Part shown: piece by piece, positions 18,509 to 30,854 of the stretch | Layout: each line of letters begins with the position of its first letter | Numbering within the stretch: the first letter of the stretch is position 1 | NCBI RefSeq assembly: GCF_009363115.1 | Contig: NZ_CP045298.1 | Span: 620,001-684,000, forward strand | Reading direction: 5' to 3' | DNA: 64,000 nt | DNA from: Paenibacillus brasilensis | Lineage (GTDB): Bacteria; Bacillota; Bacilli; Paenibacillales; Paenibacillaceae | Translations under genes and position numbers: made by a program | The notes under the pieces: generated by a model | Told to the model about the DNA's origin: nothing | The model's database searches: none | What the model saw: only the letters and a program-made list of their open reading frames with translations

Positions 18509-20410
18509 ATCGAGTAGGAGGCTACCCATTAGTTGAGTAGCCGACCTCTCACACCACCGTACGTACCGTTCGGTATACGGCGGTTCAACCGTTTAAGTAC
18601 AATTGACGTAGACGCTCGTACTGCGCAGGGAAGTCATAATACCCTGCCTGTACGAGCCTTTTGTTTGTAACCGAGCGTTGCATTATCGCACTTCCGGCAA
18701 TGCGCCAGTACCCCAGACGGGTGTTTCCCCATGGGTAGGCCTGCCCCTCCGGTACTCCCAGCTTTCGCAGGTTCCGTACCTTCGTTCTCGGTTTCTTCCA
18801 CTCTTTCCAGATGTACATGCTCATTCGTCTTCGCAGCCATTCATTCCAACTTTGCAGGATTCGCTTCATGTCGGCTACATAGAAATAACCAATCCATCCG
18901 CGAATGTAGACCTTGACGTTTTCCATCACCTGCCTGGCATTCCTGCCTTGACTCCGGCTCGTTAGCTCTTTCAGTTTCCTCTTTGCCTTCGTGAGGGATT
19001 GCGGGTGAACCCGAATGTACATCCCGTTTCTGTTCTTTCCCAAGGCGAATCCAAGAAATTTGAAGTGCTTTCGTGCCACGGCACTGACGACCTTGCTTTT
19101 CTGCGCATTCATCTGGAGTTTTAGCTTGTTCTCCAGATACGTCCGGCTTGATTTCAATAGCCGCGTTGCTGCTCGCTTGCTCTTTGCCAGTACCACGATG
19201 TCATCCGCGTACCGAATGAACCTCACGCCTCGGCTTTGCATCTCCTGATCGAATTCGTTCAGATAGATGTTCGCTAAAAGCGGCGACAGCGGCCCACCCT
19301 GCGGAGAACCTTCTTCTGTTTTGCGGCGTATTCCGTTTTCCATCACTCCGCTCTTCAGGTACTTTTTAATCAGGCCCGTCACGCGCTTGTCCTGAATTTG
19401 CTTGCGCAGGAGGTTCATGAGCAGTTCATGGTTCAGCGTATCGAAATACTTCGAGAGGTCGATTTCTACCGCATGGCTATAACCCTGCTCCGCATAAGTC
19501 TTCACTTTTCGAATCGCTTGCTGGGCACTTCGCCTTGGGCGATAGCCGTAGCTTCCTTCCGAAAAGAGCGGCTCAAACAGCGGTTGCAGTTGCTGGGCAA
19601 TGGCTTGCTGGATGATGCGATCTACGACCGTCGGGATGCCGAGCTTTCGGACTCCGCTTCCATCTGGTTTGGGGATGTTCTTGCGTCGTACCGGGCTTGG
19701 CTTGTATTTTCCATCCCGGATGCTTCCCAAGAGTTCCACTCTGTTCTCCCGCAGCCACGGCAATGCCGCCTCGACGGTCATTCCGTCGATTCCCGGCGCT
19801 CCGTGATTGCGCTTGACTTGCTGGTAGGCTCTGTTCAGGTTGTTCCTGTCCAGTATCTTTTCCAGCACGTCGCTTGCACCGCCTCTTTCCCTACTTTCCC
19901 GAGTGCCGATGCTCCGCGCTCCTGCATACTCTTCGCGTTCCACGCTATCCCTTTGCAGGTAGCCCTTTCGGTATTCTGCTTTCATCACACCGACTCTCCT
20001 TCCTGTTTGTACTCAAGACCTACGATTGTTCAGCCCTTTCCGAAAAAAAACTTCCGGTACTATGGCCTCTGCTGACTTCTCACAGCAAGCTTTACTCCGT
20101 CTTTCAGATAATATTTTTTTTCCTACACAACGTCTGTGAGACCTCCCCGGGTAAGAGCGATAACCTTCCCCTCATCTATCTGTCACATTTACATCATGGA
20201 ATTCGGGCAGTATTGGACTTCACTTTGTCTCGCAAGCTCGTCCGTTCCATCATGCCTTCTATGTGATTTCTGTTCGTCAGACCGAGGGTTTGCCTCCGGC
20301 TTCCTTCAGATTCTGCCTCGCGGCAGACACCCTTGCCCTTGGCTAACAGTTCCTACTGCCAAGCCTGTAGCGGACTTTCACCGCCAAGTTATCGCCCATG
20401 CCGGGCGCAC
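18509..20410 (-). other. Group II intron (bacterial class C) with maturase
   Basis: A ribozyme intron read on the minus strand. The 5' end GTGCGCCCGGCATGGGCGA at 20410 fits the conserved GUGYG start and domain I of class C introns; GGTGAAAGTCC follows. The 3' part at 18510-18590 holds a domain V hairpin (ACCGCCGTATACCGAACGGT, then ACGTACGGTGG) and a domain VI stem GGCTAC...GTAGCC with an unpaired A, ending CTACTCGAT. The 5' exon is the IS terminal hairpin followed by TTTCTTTTTCTT, which matches the known habit of class C introns to insert just after terminator hairpins. Length about 1.9 kb; the exact 3' end is uncertain by a base. Confidence 0.9.
18585..19988 (-). CDS. ltrA: Group II intron reverse transcriptase/maturase
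   Basis: 467-residue intron-encoded protein. The reverse transcriptase blocks are clear: APGIDGMT near residue 65, YGYRPRRSAQQAI near 145, SPQGGPLSPLLANIYL near 230 and the active-site RYADDIVVLAKSK near 258-270. The maturase (X) domain follows with VYIRGWIGYFY. No HNH endonuclease domain is present, as usual in class C introns that reverse-splice into single-stranded target DNA. It promotes splicing and mobility of its host intron. The frame is intact, so the intron may still be mobile even though the IS around it is not. Confidence 0.93.
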   Translation of the reverse strand: MMKAEYRKGYLQRDSVEREEYAGARSIGTRESRERGGASDVLEKILDRNNLNRAYQQVKRNHGAPGIDGMTVEAALPWLRENRVELLGSIRDGKYKPSPVRRKNIPKPDGSGVRKLGIPTVVDRIIQQAIAQQLQPLFEPLFSEGSYGYRPRRSAQQAIRKVKTYAEQGYSHAVEIDLSKYFDTLNHELLMNLLRKQIQDKRVTGLIKKYLKSGVMENGIRRKTEEGSPQGGPLSPLLANIYLNEFDQEMQSRGVRFIRYADDIVVLAKSKRAATRLLKSSRTYLENKLKLQMNAQKSKVVSAVARKHFKFLGFALGKNRNGMYIRVHPQSLTKAKRKLKELTSRSQGRNARQVMENVKVYIRGWIGYFYVADMKRILQSWNEWLRRRMSMYIWKEWKKPRTKVRNLRKLGVPEGQAYPWGNTRLGYWRIAGSAIMQRSVTNKRLVQAGYYDFPAQYERLRQLYLNG

Positions 20411-20444
20411 AAGAAAAAGAAACCCGCGTCTCAAAAGACGGGGT
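20411..20444 (-). terminator. Terminal hairpin of the IS1182-like element, used as the intron target
   Basis: On the minus strand AAACCCCGTCTT, loop TTG, AGACGCGGGTTT, then CTTTTTCTT and immediately the intron GTGCG. It is a terminator-shaped hairpin next to the right inverted repeat of the IS and gives the structural target for the class C intron. Confidence 0.75.
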
Positions 20445-20458
20445 TTCTCGACAATCTG

Positions 20459-20490
20459 AGAAGAAGGCTTAGGCCTTCTTCTTTTTTTTA
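20459..20490. terminator. Terminator hairpin, right copy, with T-tract
   Basis: GAAGAAGG-CTTAGG-CCTTCTTC followed by eight T on the plus strand. Its stem also encodes the final Lys-Ala codons and stop of the small membrane protein read on the minus strand. It is the second copy of the hairpin at 16977-17000. Confidence 0.8.
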
Positions 20491-20696
20491 AAATATTCAT
20501 ATTCACTTACAGCTAAGTAGGCTACTCCAATAATCAAAGCTATTACGGCAAAAACCTTTAAAGAATCAAACGTTACATTATAATCAGGATTTAACGTTCC
20601 GGCTCCTATAATTGCTGAACAAAGAAAATAAGAAGAATATAATATAGCAGATATAAAACAAAATATTGTTCCTGTGGCTGCCCTATTCATTGTCAT
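20469..20696 (-). CDS. Small two-helix membrane protein, unknown
   Basis: 75 residues with two transmembrane helices (about 8-31 and 46-62), separated by a short polar loop GAGTLNPDYNVTFDS, and a highly basic tail (YFKKKKKA) expected in the cytoplasm. The C-terminal Lys run is encoded by the stem of the terminator. The ATG at 20696 has a GGGG-rich site a few bases upstream (AAAGGGGGATGACA on the minus strand). No family recognised. It is convergent with the secreted protein at 16225-16956, and both are AT-rich, so they may have arrived together. Confidence 0.65.
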   Translation of the reverse strand: MTMNRAATGTIFCFISAILYSSYFLCSAIIGAGTLNPDYNVTFDSLKVFAVIALIIGVAYLAVSEYEYFKKKKKA

Positions 20697-20914
20697 CCCC
20701 CTTTATAATATTTTGTAATCAACCCCAAAAAATATAAACACGATTATTATAATCCAAAAGGTTATACACATCAACTTTTGGAGATGTGTATCAACAGCCC
20801 TCTCACCTATTGACCACCTAATTTAATGTTACCTGGATCGGCTACACTTAGTTGGACAACAAAAATGGGGGCTTGTAGAATAAACCTATTACACTAAGGA
20901 GCGGATCATCTACA

Positions 20915-21199
20915 ATGCCAAAACAACAACGTCGAACCTTCACCTCAGAATTTAAAAAGCAAATGGTGCAACTCTATGAAAACGGGAAATCTCGGGCAGC
21001 GATTGTGGAGGAATATGGCCTCACAGCTTCAGCTTTAGATCGCTGGATCAAGCAAGCTCAGACGTCAGGCTCCTTTAAGGAGAAAGACAATCGTTCTTCA
21101 GATGAAAACGAACTGTTGGCTTTGCGAAAAGAGAACCAGCGTTTGAAGATGGAGGTCGATATTTTAAAGCAAGCCGCGCTGATCATGGGACGAAAGTAG
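20915..21199 (+). CDS. IS3-family OrfA (DNA-binding subunit)
   Basis: 94 residues: an N-terminal helix-turn-helix (FTSEFKKQMVQLYENG through YGLTASALDRWIKQ) and a C-terminal leucine-zipper stretch (NELLALRKENQRLKMEVDIL), the standard OrfA layout. In intact elements OrfA is joined to OrfB by programmed frameshifting. The ATG is preceded by AAGGAG. Frame intact, but the element as a whole is truncated. Confidence 0.9.
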   Translation: MPKQQRRTFTSEFKKQMVQLYENGKSRAAIVEEYGLTASALDRWIKQAQTSGSFKEKDNRSSDENELLALRKENQRLKMEVDILKQAALIMGRK

Positions 21200-21201
21200 C
21201 T

Positions 21202-21849
21202 ATCATCCAGAACAATCGTGATAAATACTCGGTATCAGCAATGTGCTACGTCCTGCAAATCGCAAGAAGTACGTTTTACTACGAAGCCAAAGAACAGGCA
21301 ACCGAAGACGATGTAACCGAAGCGGTTGTGGATATCTTCCACAAAAACCGAAAAGCCTATGGCACGCGCAAGATCAAAATCAAGCTCCATGAGCGCGGAT
21401 TCGTGGTGTCCAGGTGGCGGATCGGTCGAATCATGTAAGAACATGGACTCGTTTCAACCTACACGGTGGCACAATATAAGCCCTATAAAACCGCCTGTAA
21501 TGAAGCGGCTACAGCCAACATCCTGAATCGTGAATTTGACCAAACCGAGACCAGGCGCTTCGTCGTCAGCGACCTGACCTATGTGAAGGTTCAGCACCAG
21601 TGGCACTACATTTGTGTACTCGTTGACCTGTTCAATCGAGAGATTATCGGTCATAGTGCAGGTCCGAACAAGGACGCTGCTCTGATTTCTCGCGCCTTTG
21701 CCACAGTACAGGGTGATCTGCATCAAATTCAGTGGTTTCATACAGACCGTGGCAGTGAATTTAAAAATGAAAAGATGGACGAGCTTCTGGAAACCTTTGA
21801 GATCGGTCGTTCTCTGAGCATGAAAGGCTGTCCCTATACAATGCCGTAG
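21202..21849 (+). pseudogene. IS3-family OrfB (DDE transposase), nonsense mutation and truncation
   Basis: The frame beginning near 21202 reads SVSAMCYVLQIARSTFYY and KAYGTRKIKIKLHERG and ends at an in-frame TAA (21436-21438) where a Lys codon is expected before EHGL. The same frame resumes with VSDLTYVKVQHQWHYICVLV (first catalytic Asp) and WFHTDRGSEF (second Asp), then SLSMKGCPY where DNAVAE should follow; one base is missing there and the remaining catalytic Glu region is gone. Confidence 0.85.
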
Positions 21850-22812
21850 CAAAATACTTTCTTTATTGCCGACGGCTTCACTCCGTATTCACGGAAAAAT
21901 TGCTCCGAAAATGCACTCACATTGCTATACCCTGCAGCCATCGCAGCCTCTGTCACATTGCTTTCTTGGCTTCGTAGCAGCTTCATCGCGTAATCCAGAC
22001 GAATTTGGCGCAAATATTCAAATACAGTAGTTCCAAAGCACGCTTTGAACCCTTTTTTTAATTTAAAGTCGTTAAGGCCAACTTTTCTGGATAATGTGAT
22101 CAGTGAGGGAGGATCAATCATGCTGGATTCAATGATTTGCCGGGCCCGATGCAGCTTTCTGACATCTTCTTTGGACAACCCTTCAGGCATGGGCGTTAAA
22201 TCAAATAATTGAATCATATACCTGTTTAAAATCTCTAATGCCGCTGCCTCCATTAATAAAGGGGATCTATTCACACTTTTCATATCCTTGATCAAATGCT
22301 CAATCATCACTTTGCTTCTGTGATCCAGTTCAAAACTAAAATGATGAAATGCAGCTCCCTTGATAATTTGATCAAATTCAATGGCTGCCTGCTGACGAGC
22401 CAGCAGCTGCGTGGCTGCATAATTAAACAATGAGACGGGGATGCCGAGTGCAAATGATGTGTATTGCTCATGAACCGGAGGCTGAAAATATGCTTTAAAA
22501 TCCTGCAAAAAAATAAGTGCCCCCCGTCCTATCGGGAGCGTATATTCCAGACCATCCACATTGACATAGCGTTGACCGGAAAGCGCAAATTGAAGCTCAA
22601 TCATTTGTCCACTGGAGGCAAACTGGGTCGGGTATGGATCATAATATTGAATATGTGAATACACAATTTTCAATTCCGCTATATGTTGTAACCCGGTAAA
22701 TATGCCCATGACCCGCTTCCGGTAAAATCATATAGGTATGTTCATTCTGTTGCTTAAACGGAGTTTTTTCCAAATAGCGCTGGTATATTAATGATAATGA
22801 ACTTGAATTCAC
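21834..22812 (-). pseudogene. AraC-family regulator, iron/siderophore type (PchR/Btr-like), frameshifted
   Basis: The open part 21834-22709 holds an N-terminal sensor domain and two C-terminal AraC helix-turn-helix units (LSRKVGLNDFKLKKGFKACFG and VTEAAMAAGYSNVSAFSEQFF). The apparent ATG at 22709 is not the natural start: in another frame a GTG at 22812, preceded by TGAGGTG, opens a protein containing IYQRYLEKTPFKQQ and MILPEAGHGHIYRVTTYSG, which joins the long frame as SGLKIVYSHI if one base near 22673-22676 is removed. The last codons are replaced by IS3 sequence. Members of this family sense siderophores or iron state and activate uptake genes, and a Fur-like box lies just upstream. No target transport genes are adjacent. 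Confidence 0.8.
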
Positions 22813-22852
22813 AAGCATTCACCTCAAATGTATTCATTCAGCCTGGTCCTAT

Positions 22853-22877
22853 AAATGAGAATCATTATCAATAATCA
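22853..22877. promoter_or_regulatory. Fur-box-like site upstream of the AraC gene
   Basis: TGAGAATCATTATCAATAAT matches the GATAATGATAATCATTATC-type Fur consensus in its core (GAATCATTATCAAT). A second partial match, ATTAATGATAATGAAC, lies at about 22786-22801. Position just before the GTG start fits iron-repressed expression of the regulator. Confidence 0.65.
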
Positions 22878-22937
22878 TAGCTGAATATGAGCGATTTGAC
22901 CAGGTCTCCAGACTGTTTTCATTCCAGGGAAATGCAA

Positions 22938-22971
22938 CAGCGCGTACCCATGGAGCATCGGCACGCGCTGG
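22938..22971 (-). terminator. Possible terminator after bglA
   Basis: CAGCGCGT and ACGCGCTG form an 8-bp stem around a long loop; T-rich sequence follows weakly on the minus strand. Suggestive only. The rest of the gap 22813-22994 holds the Fur-like box and nothing else identified. Confidence 0.35.
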
Positions 22972-22994
22972 CTATATCTTTTTTAAAATCCAAT

Positions 22995-24455
<1,461 letters not shown>

Positions 24456-24483
24456 TTAATTCCTCCTATATATTTAATCAGGA

Positions 24484-27335
<2,852 letters not shown>

Positions 27336-27476
27336 CTAACTGCCCCCTTATCCCACTAGCATTAAAAAAGGATTTAGATGCTGGGCGAAATTTCAGATAG
27401 GTCACAAGACGGTAATAGCCGATCAAACCATCGTCGTAAATCAAATTCGAATGTATTGATTTACAATTTCAATTTA

Positions 27477-27490
27477 TGAAAACGCATTCA
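27477..27490. promoter_or_regulatory. Possible CcpA (cre) site
   Basis: TGAAAACGCATTCA agrees with the cre consensus TGWAANCGNTNWCA except for one position. It lies between the first RAT/terminator and licT, where it could act as a roadblock or mark a second licT promoter. Confidence 0.5.
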
Positions 27491-27499
27491 TATCAAGAG

Positions 27500-27600
27500 A
27501 CAAAAGCCTTACGTTTTCTCTGAATGATCTTGAGTGCCCACAAACCGATCTGATATTCCGTTTTGAAACTGGATATAGTCGGTTAACCACGTCCTATGAC
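27500..27600 (-). other. Possible decayed gene fragment in the licT leader
   Basis: The stretch 27336-27743 between the leader terminator and licT is unusually long for an antitermination leader. Within it the minus strand reads protein-like phrases in different frames, DYIQFQNG and EYQIGLWALKIIQRKRK, which could be a decayed transposase or other gene end. No family can be assigned. Confidence 0.25.
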
Positions 27601-27743
27601 ATCATTTTTCGGATGTCGCTTCGTTGGTTGACGTCATCATCTTTGTTGTTCAGCACTTGTAAGGCTTTATATCACTCACCTTTCTGCGTTAGGACTGAGC
27701 CAGATATTCGTAACGTGCGGGATATTGTAAAGCTCGTATTCTA

Positions 27744-27816
27744 AAAAGAAAAGGCAAAACCCAACACATGGAAATCCAGTTCCATGTCCCGGGTTTTGCC
27801 TTTTCAGTAACAATCC
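27744..27816 (-). promoter_or_regulatory. RAT antiterminator and terminator in the licT leader
   Basis: GGATTGTTACTGAAAAGG followed by CAAAACC (27792-27816, minus strand) is a RAT. Its GGCAAAACCC pairs with GGGTTTTGCC to make a terminator followed by TTTTCTTTTT (27744-27800). The RAT lies within a few bases of the predicted transcription start, so LicT autoregulates its own transcript here. Confidence 0.92.
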
Positions 27817-27823
27817 CAAGATC

Positions 27824-27870
27824 ATAATAACATCGAATTTAAGATTTGCCAACAAAAATGTTTACGCTTT
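27824..27870 (-). promoter_or_regulatory. Sigma-A promoter of licT-bglP-bglA with a cre-like site
   Basis: Minus-strand TTGGCA (27847-27852), a 17-bp spacer and TATTAT (27824-27829) form a good vegetative promoter whose start point would be at about 27817, the first base of the RAT. AGAAAGCGTAAACA just upstream (about 27857-27870) resembles a cre site, fitting glucose repression. Confidence 0.75.
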
Positions 27871-27920
27871 CTTTTTGGGGGCAACCACATCAAATACAGC
27901 ACATTTCCATGATATAAAAT

Positions 27921-28937
27921 TCAGCCGCCAATGTAGGACATGTTAATCTTTTTTCTGTTGTTTGCGGTCTGTTCAGTACGTTCATCAGAATACCGGTCTA
28001 TGCGTTGTTCCCATACTGAAGTAATCGCATCAAGTAGTTCCTGGTCATTCGCTCCGTTACGAAGCATCTGGCGTAGATCAAATCCGCCTGAAGCAAACAA
28101 ACACGTATAAAACCTGCCGTCAGAGGATAAGCGGGCACGCGTACAGGACGAGCAAAACGATTCAGAAACCGAAGTAATAAAGCCAACCTGCGCATCGCTG
28201 TCTTTATAACGATAACGTTTTGCCACTTCTCCAAAGTAATTCCCGTCCATCGGCTCCAGCTCATACGTATTCTTAAGTCGTTCAACTATTTCTTTTTTGG
28301 TTATTACCTTGTTGAAGCTCCATCCGGTGTCGTTCCCTACATCCATAAACTCAATAAAACGAAGAGTTATTCCCTTCTCCTTGAAATAAGCAGCCATCGG
28401 CAAAATTTCAGAATCATTAACACCTTTTTGAACCACCATATTGACCTTGATCTCAAAGCCGATTTCTTGTGCATATTCGATCTGCTTCAAAATAAAATCG
28501 GGCTTAATCCCACGCCCATTCAACCGCCCAAACAGCTCGGGGTCCAGAGCGTCCACACTGACATTCAGCCGTCGCAGCCCCGCGTCATAGAGAGGCTTAG
28601 CCTGCTGTCCTAGCAGCACACCGTTGGTGGTTAAGCCGACATCTTCCACTCCGTTGATGGACAGAATTTGGGAAACAAGGTCGGATAGGTTCGGACGCAT
28701 TAATGGTTCGCCGCCTGTAAGCCGAATTTTTTTTACCCCCAGGCACACAAAAAGCTTTGCCAGCCGGTAGATCTCTTCAAACGACAGACATTCACTTTTG
28801 GGAAGAAAGGCAAAATCGTCGCCGAAGATTTCTTTGGGCATACAGTAGGAACAGCGGAAATTGCAGCGGTCCGTAACAGATATGCGTAAATCACGAATCG
28901 GTCGCCGCAATGTGTCCTTCAGCGGATACGAATTCAT
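27921..28937 (-). CDS. moaA: GTP 3',8-cyclase, molybdenum cofactor biosynthesis protein MoaA
   Basis: 338-residue radical SAM enzyme that, with MoaC, turns GTP into cyclic pyranopterin monophosphate, the first step of molybdenum cofactor synthesis. The SAM-binding 4Fe-4S motif is CNFRCSYC (Cys25, 29, 32) and the second cluster is in [19 protein letters not shown]. It ends in YIGG, the GG tail required for activity. The open frame runs further upstream, but the ATG at 28937 has an AAAGGAGG site and starts [18 protein letters not shown], the normal family start. Last gene of the moeB-moaE-moaD-moaA run behind narK; moaC, moeA and mobA are not in the window. Confidence 0.93.
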   Translation of the reverse strand: MNSYPLKDTLRRPIRDLRISVTDRCNFRCSYCMPKEIFGDDFAFLPKSECLSFEEIYRLAKLFVCLGVKKIRLTGGEPLMRPNLSDLVSQILSINGVEDVGLTTNGVLLGQQAKPLYDAGLRRLNVSVDALDPELFGRLNGRGIKPDFILKQIEYAQEIGFEIKVNMVVQKGVNDSEILPMAAYFKEKGITLRFIEFMDVGNDTGWSFNKVITKKEIVERLKNTYELEPMDGNYFGEVAKRYRYKDSDAQVGFITSVSESFCSSCTRARLSSDGRFYTCLFASGGFDLRQMLRNGANDQELLDAITSVWEQRIDRYSDERTEQTANNRKKINMSYIGG

Positions 28938-28974
28938 ACGTTTCCTCCTTTCCTCGTGTTTAGGAGCATTATCA

Positions 28975-29208
28975 TCAGCCGCCGCTGACAGGCGGAATGA
29001 GGGCTGCAACGTCTCCATCCTGCAACACATCCGTGGACAACGCATACTCCTTATTTATCGCAATTCGCACAGACTGCATCGGCATATCTGGGTATTGATC
29101 TGTTATCCAATTGGATAAATCGCCTACAGTTTGGCCCGCCAAATCTGCCAATTCTTCTGTTGTTCCTGTCACCTCACGGAGTCCCGCAAAATAGTACAGC
29201 TTAATCAT
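28975..29208 (-). CDS. moaD: Molybdopterin synthase small subunit MoaD
   Basis: 77-residue ubiquitin-like sulfur carrier. It starts [15 protein letters not shown] and ends with PPVSGG, the C-terminal Gly-Gly that is adenylated by MoeB and thiocarboxylated. The ATG at 29208 overlaps the end of moaE by 8 bp, indicating coupled synthesis of the two synthase subunits; the longer open frame upstream lies inside moaE and is not used. Confidence 0.9.
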   Translation of the reverse strand: MIKLYYFAGLREVTGTTEELADLAGQTVGDLSNWITDQYPDMPMQSVRIAINKEYALSTDVLQDGDVAALIPPVSGG

Positions 29209-29653
29209 GACTGATCTCCCTCGGCTTTTTCTTTTGATATCCAACCCACTGCGTTCCATCTTCCCAAATCTCTTGTTTCCAAATGGGAACGATTTCCTTG
29301 ATTCGCTCGATCGCGTATTCATTCGCCTCATACGCATCCGAACGATGAGGTGAAGAAACGGCGATGACTACGGCGATATCGCCGATTTGAAGCTCACCAA
29401 TCCGGTGCGCGATGGCCACTCGTGTCCCTTTCCATTTCTGTTCGATTCCGTGACCAATCTCCGCGAGCTTTTTTTGGGCCATGGGTACATAGGCCTCATA
29501 AGCGAGGTATAAGGTCCGCACGCCTTCGGTCCACTCTCGCACGTGTCCTGTAAACACGGTCACCGCTCCCGCTTCCGGCCTTAGGACATAATCCGCGTAA
29601 GTCTGCGGGACAATGGGCTCTGTCACGATTTCAAAAATACTCATCTTTTCCAC
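29201..29653 (-). CDS. moaE: Molybdopterin synthase catalytic subunit MoaE
   Basis: 150 residues. Contains the family's GAVTVFTGHVREWTEG start, YEAYVPMAQKKL, RIGELQIGDIAVVIAVSSPHR and the catalytic-lysine region near the end with WKQEIWEDGTQWVGYQKKK. It transfers sulfur from thiocarboxylated MoaD to precursor Z, making molybdopterin. Overlaps moaD by 8 bp. There is a gap of about 80 bp to the upstream adenylyltransferase gene, so the cluster can be one transcript. Confidence 0.92.
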   Translation of the reverse strand: MEKMSIFEIVTEPIVPQTYADYVLRPEAGAVTVFTGHVREWTEGVRTLYLAYEAYVPMAQKKLAEIGHGIEQKWKGTRVAIAHRIGELQIGDIAVVIAVSSPHRSDAYEANEYAIERIKEIVPIWKQEIWEDGTQWVGYQKKKPREISHD

Positions 29654-29733
29654 CTTCCAGCCACCTTGCTAACTACTCTCTGATGACAAACTCTATCTAA
29701 TAACTTCTGCCTCTTATATCTACATTCTCATAT

Positions 29734-30753
29734 TTAGCCGAACAGCTGATGATATAGTTTTTGACCGCAGGCAGTGCTACGGATACCATGAATGAGAAGC
29801 CTTCCGTTTTTAAATAAAATCATTCGATGCTTAAAAGCATAAAATTCAACAAAATAAGGAGTTCTTTTTACGCTATCCGCTATAAGGCCACCCATTTTCT
29901 CTGCATCATCGAGTGTAATCGGACGATGGGGGTCTGGAAGAACCTGTACAACATCCCGTCCACACAGCGCAGCATACGCCGAGCGGCGTGGTGCTGACAA
30001 TGCAGGAAATGTAGGATGTTCTCCGCAGGTTGAACAATCATGATTACGGATACGGGAAATCCCTATATCCATCTGCGTGTTCTCCCATAGATCAAATAGA
30101 TGAACCTTGCGGCGCATCTTATCACGTCTGCCGCTCAGCCACTTCATGGCTTCTGTACATTGGAGGGCGGCTGTCACCTGGACTGCGGGCGAGATGATTC
30201 CAGCCGTATCGCAGGTCTGATTGATCGCTGGCAGCGATGGCAGAAGACAGCGAAAACAAGCTGACTCGCCCGGCACGAATGGAAAAACGACGCCTGTGCT
30301 TCCAACACAGGCTCCGTAAATCCATGGAATTCCGGCCTTCAGTGCAGCATCGTTTATAAGTAAACGAGTTTCAAAGTTGTCCGTAGCATCCATCAGCAAT
30401 GTGCTTTTGCCGGCAAGCTCTTGAACAAGCCCAGCGTCCAGATTATCGAGATATGTGTACAAACGTACGTCTTCTCGTATGGCCTTCAATCTTTTTTCGG
30501 CAGCCATGACCTTGGGTAGCATTTCCACAGCATCCTGCTCCGTGAACAGCTGCTGACGTTGCAGGTTTGACACCTCCACATAATCCCGGTCGATAAGATG
30601 AAGCTCCCCAACGCCTGCTCTGACCAGTGTTTCGGCAATGGCCGAACCCAATGCCCCGCAACCAATGATGGTAACGACAGCAGCGGACAGATTACGCTGC
30701 CCTTCGCCCCCGATGGGTTTAAATAAGATCTGTCTTGAATAACGTTCATTCAT
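29734..30753 (-). CDS. moeB: MoeB/ThiF-family adenylyltransferase
   Basis: 339-residue E1-like enzyme that adenylates the C-terminal glycine of MoaD. It opens with the family motif RYSRQIL, has the nucleotide loop GCGALGS at 31-37, LIDRDYVEVSNLQRQ (the DxxNxxRQ ATP site), MDATDNFETR and two CxxC zinc pairs (CFRC and CSTC). A roughly 80-residue C-terminal extension after the second zinc pair replaces the rhodanese domain seen in some relatives; its function is not clear. Start chosen at ATG 30753 because AGGAGG lies eight bases upstream; the frame is open further up. It could also serve thiamine sulfur transfer, but context favours molybdenum cofactor. Confidence 0.88.
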   Translation of the reverse strand: MNERYSRQILFKPIGGEGQRNLSAAVVTIIGCGALGSAIAETLVRAGVGELHLIDRDYVEVSNLQRQQLFTEQDAVEMLPKVMAAEKRLKAIREDVRLYTYLDNLDAGLVQELAGKSTLLMDATDNFETRLLINDAALKAGIPWIYGACVGSTGVVFPFVPGESACFRCLLPSLPAINQTCDTAGIISPAVQVTAALQCTEAMKWLSGRRDKMRRKVHLFDLWENTQMDIGISRIRNHDCSTCGEHPTFPALSAPRRSAYAALCGRDVVQVLPDPHRPITLDDAEKMGGLIADSVKRTPYFVEFYAFKHRMILFKNGRLLIHGIRSTACGQKLYHQLFG

Positions 30754-30854
30754 CACAATGTCCTCCTGGCGTTGAAGAACGGCCGACAATTTCAAGTTTT
30801 TTTCCGGTATCTTCCGGTTGGATCGCTAAAGGTGCCGTTAAAACACCTCTGCTT

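Larger units (their letters stand above)
17001..20458. mobile_element. IS1182-like insertion sequence carrying a group II intron
   Basis: Ends CAGGCTGTCGAGAAA (17001-17015) and its near complement TTTCTCGACAATCTG (20444-20458) are the terminal inverted repeats. Inside are a decayed IS1182-type transposase (17066-18470) and a group II intron at 18509-20410 in the opposite direction. Without the intron the element is about 1556 bp, a normal size for the family. It is flanked by 24-bp copies of a terminator hairpin, so the target site was the hairpin itself. Confidence 0.88.
20833..21856 (+). mobile_element. IS3-family element, 3'-truncated relic
   Basis: The left end TACACTTAGTTGGACAAC (about 20842) is a typical IS3-group terminal sequence. 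OrfA (20915-21199) is intact and orfB follows, but orfB carries an in-frame TAA at 21436-21438 and a missing base near 21840, and the element stops within a few bases of 21856, where the AraC regulator gene begins on the other strand. The right end is absent. Confidence 0.85.

Noticed and set aside
18541..18640. Plus-strand inverted repeats after the IS1182 transposase as a separate element end
   Set aside because: They are domains V and VI of the group II intron read from the other strand.
21241..21438. Separate small gene in the IS3 element
   Set aside because: Same frame as the following piece of OrfB, split only by an in-frame TAA.
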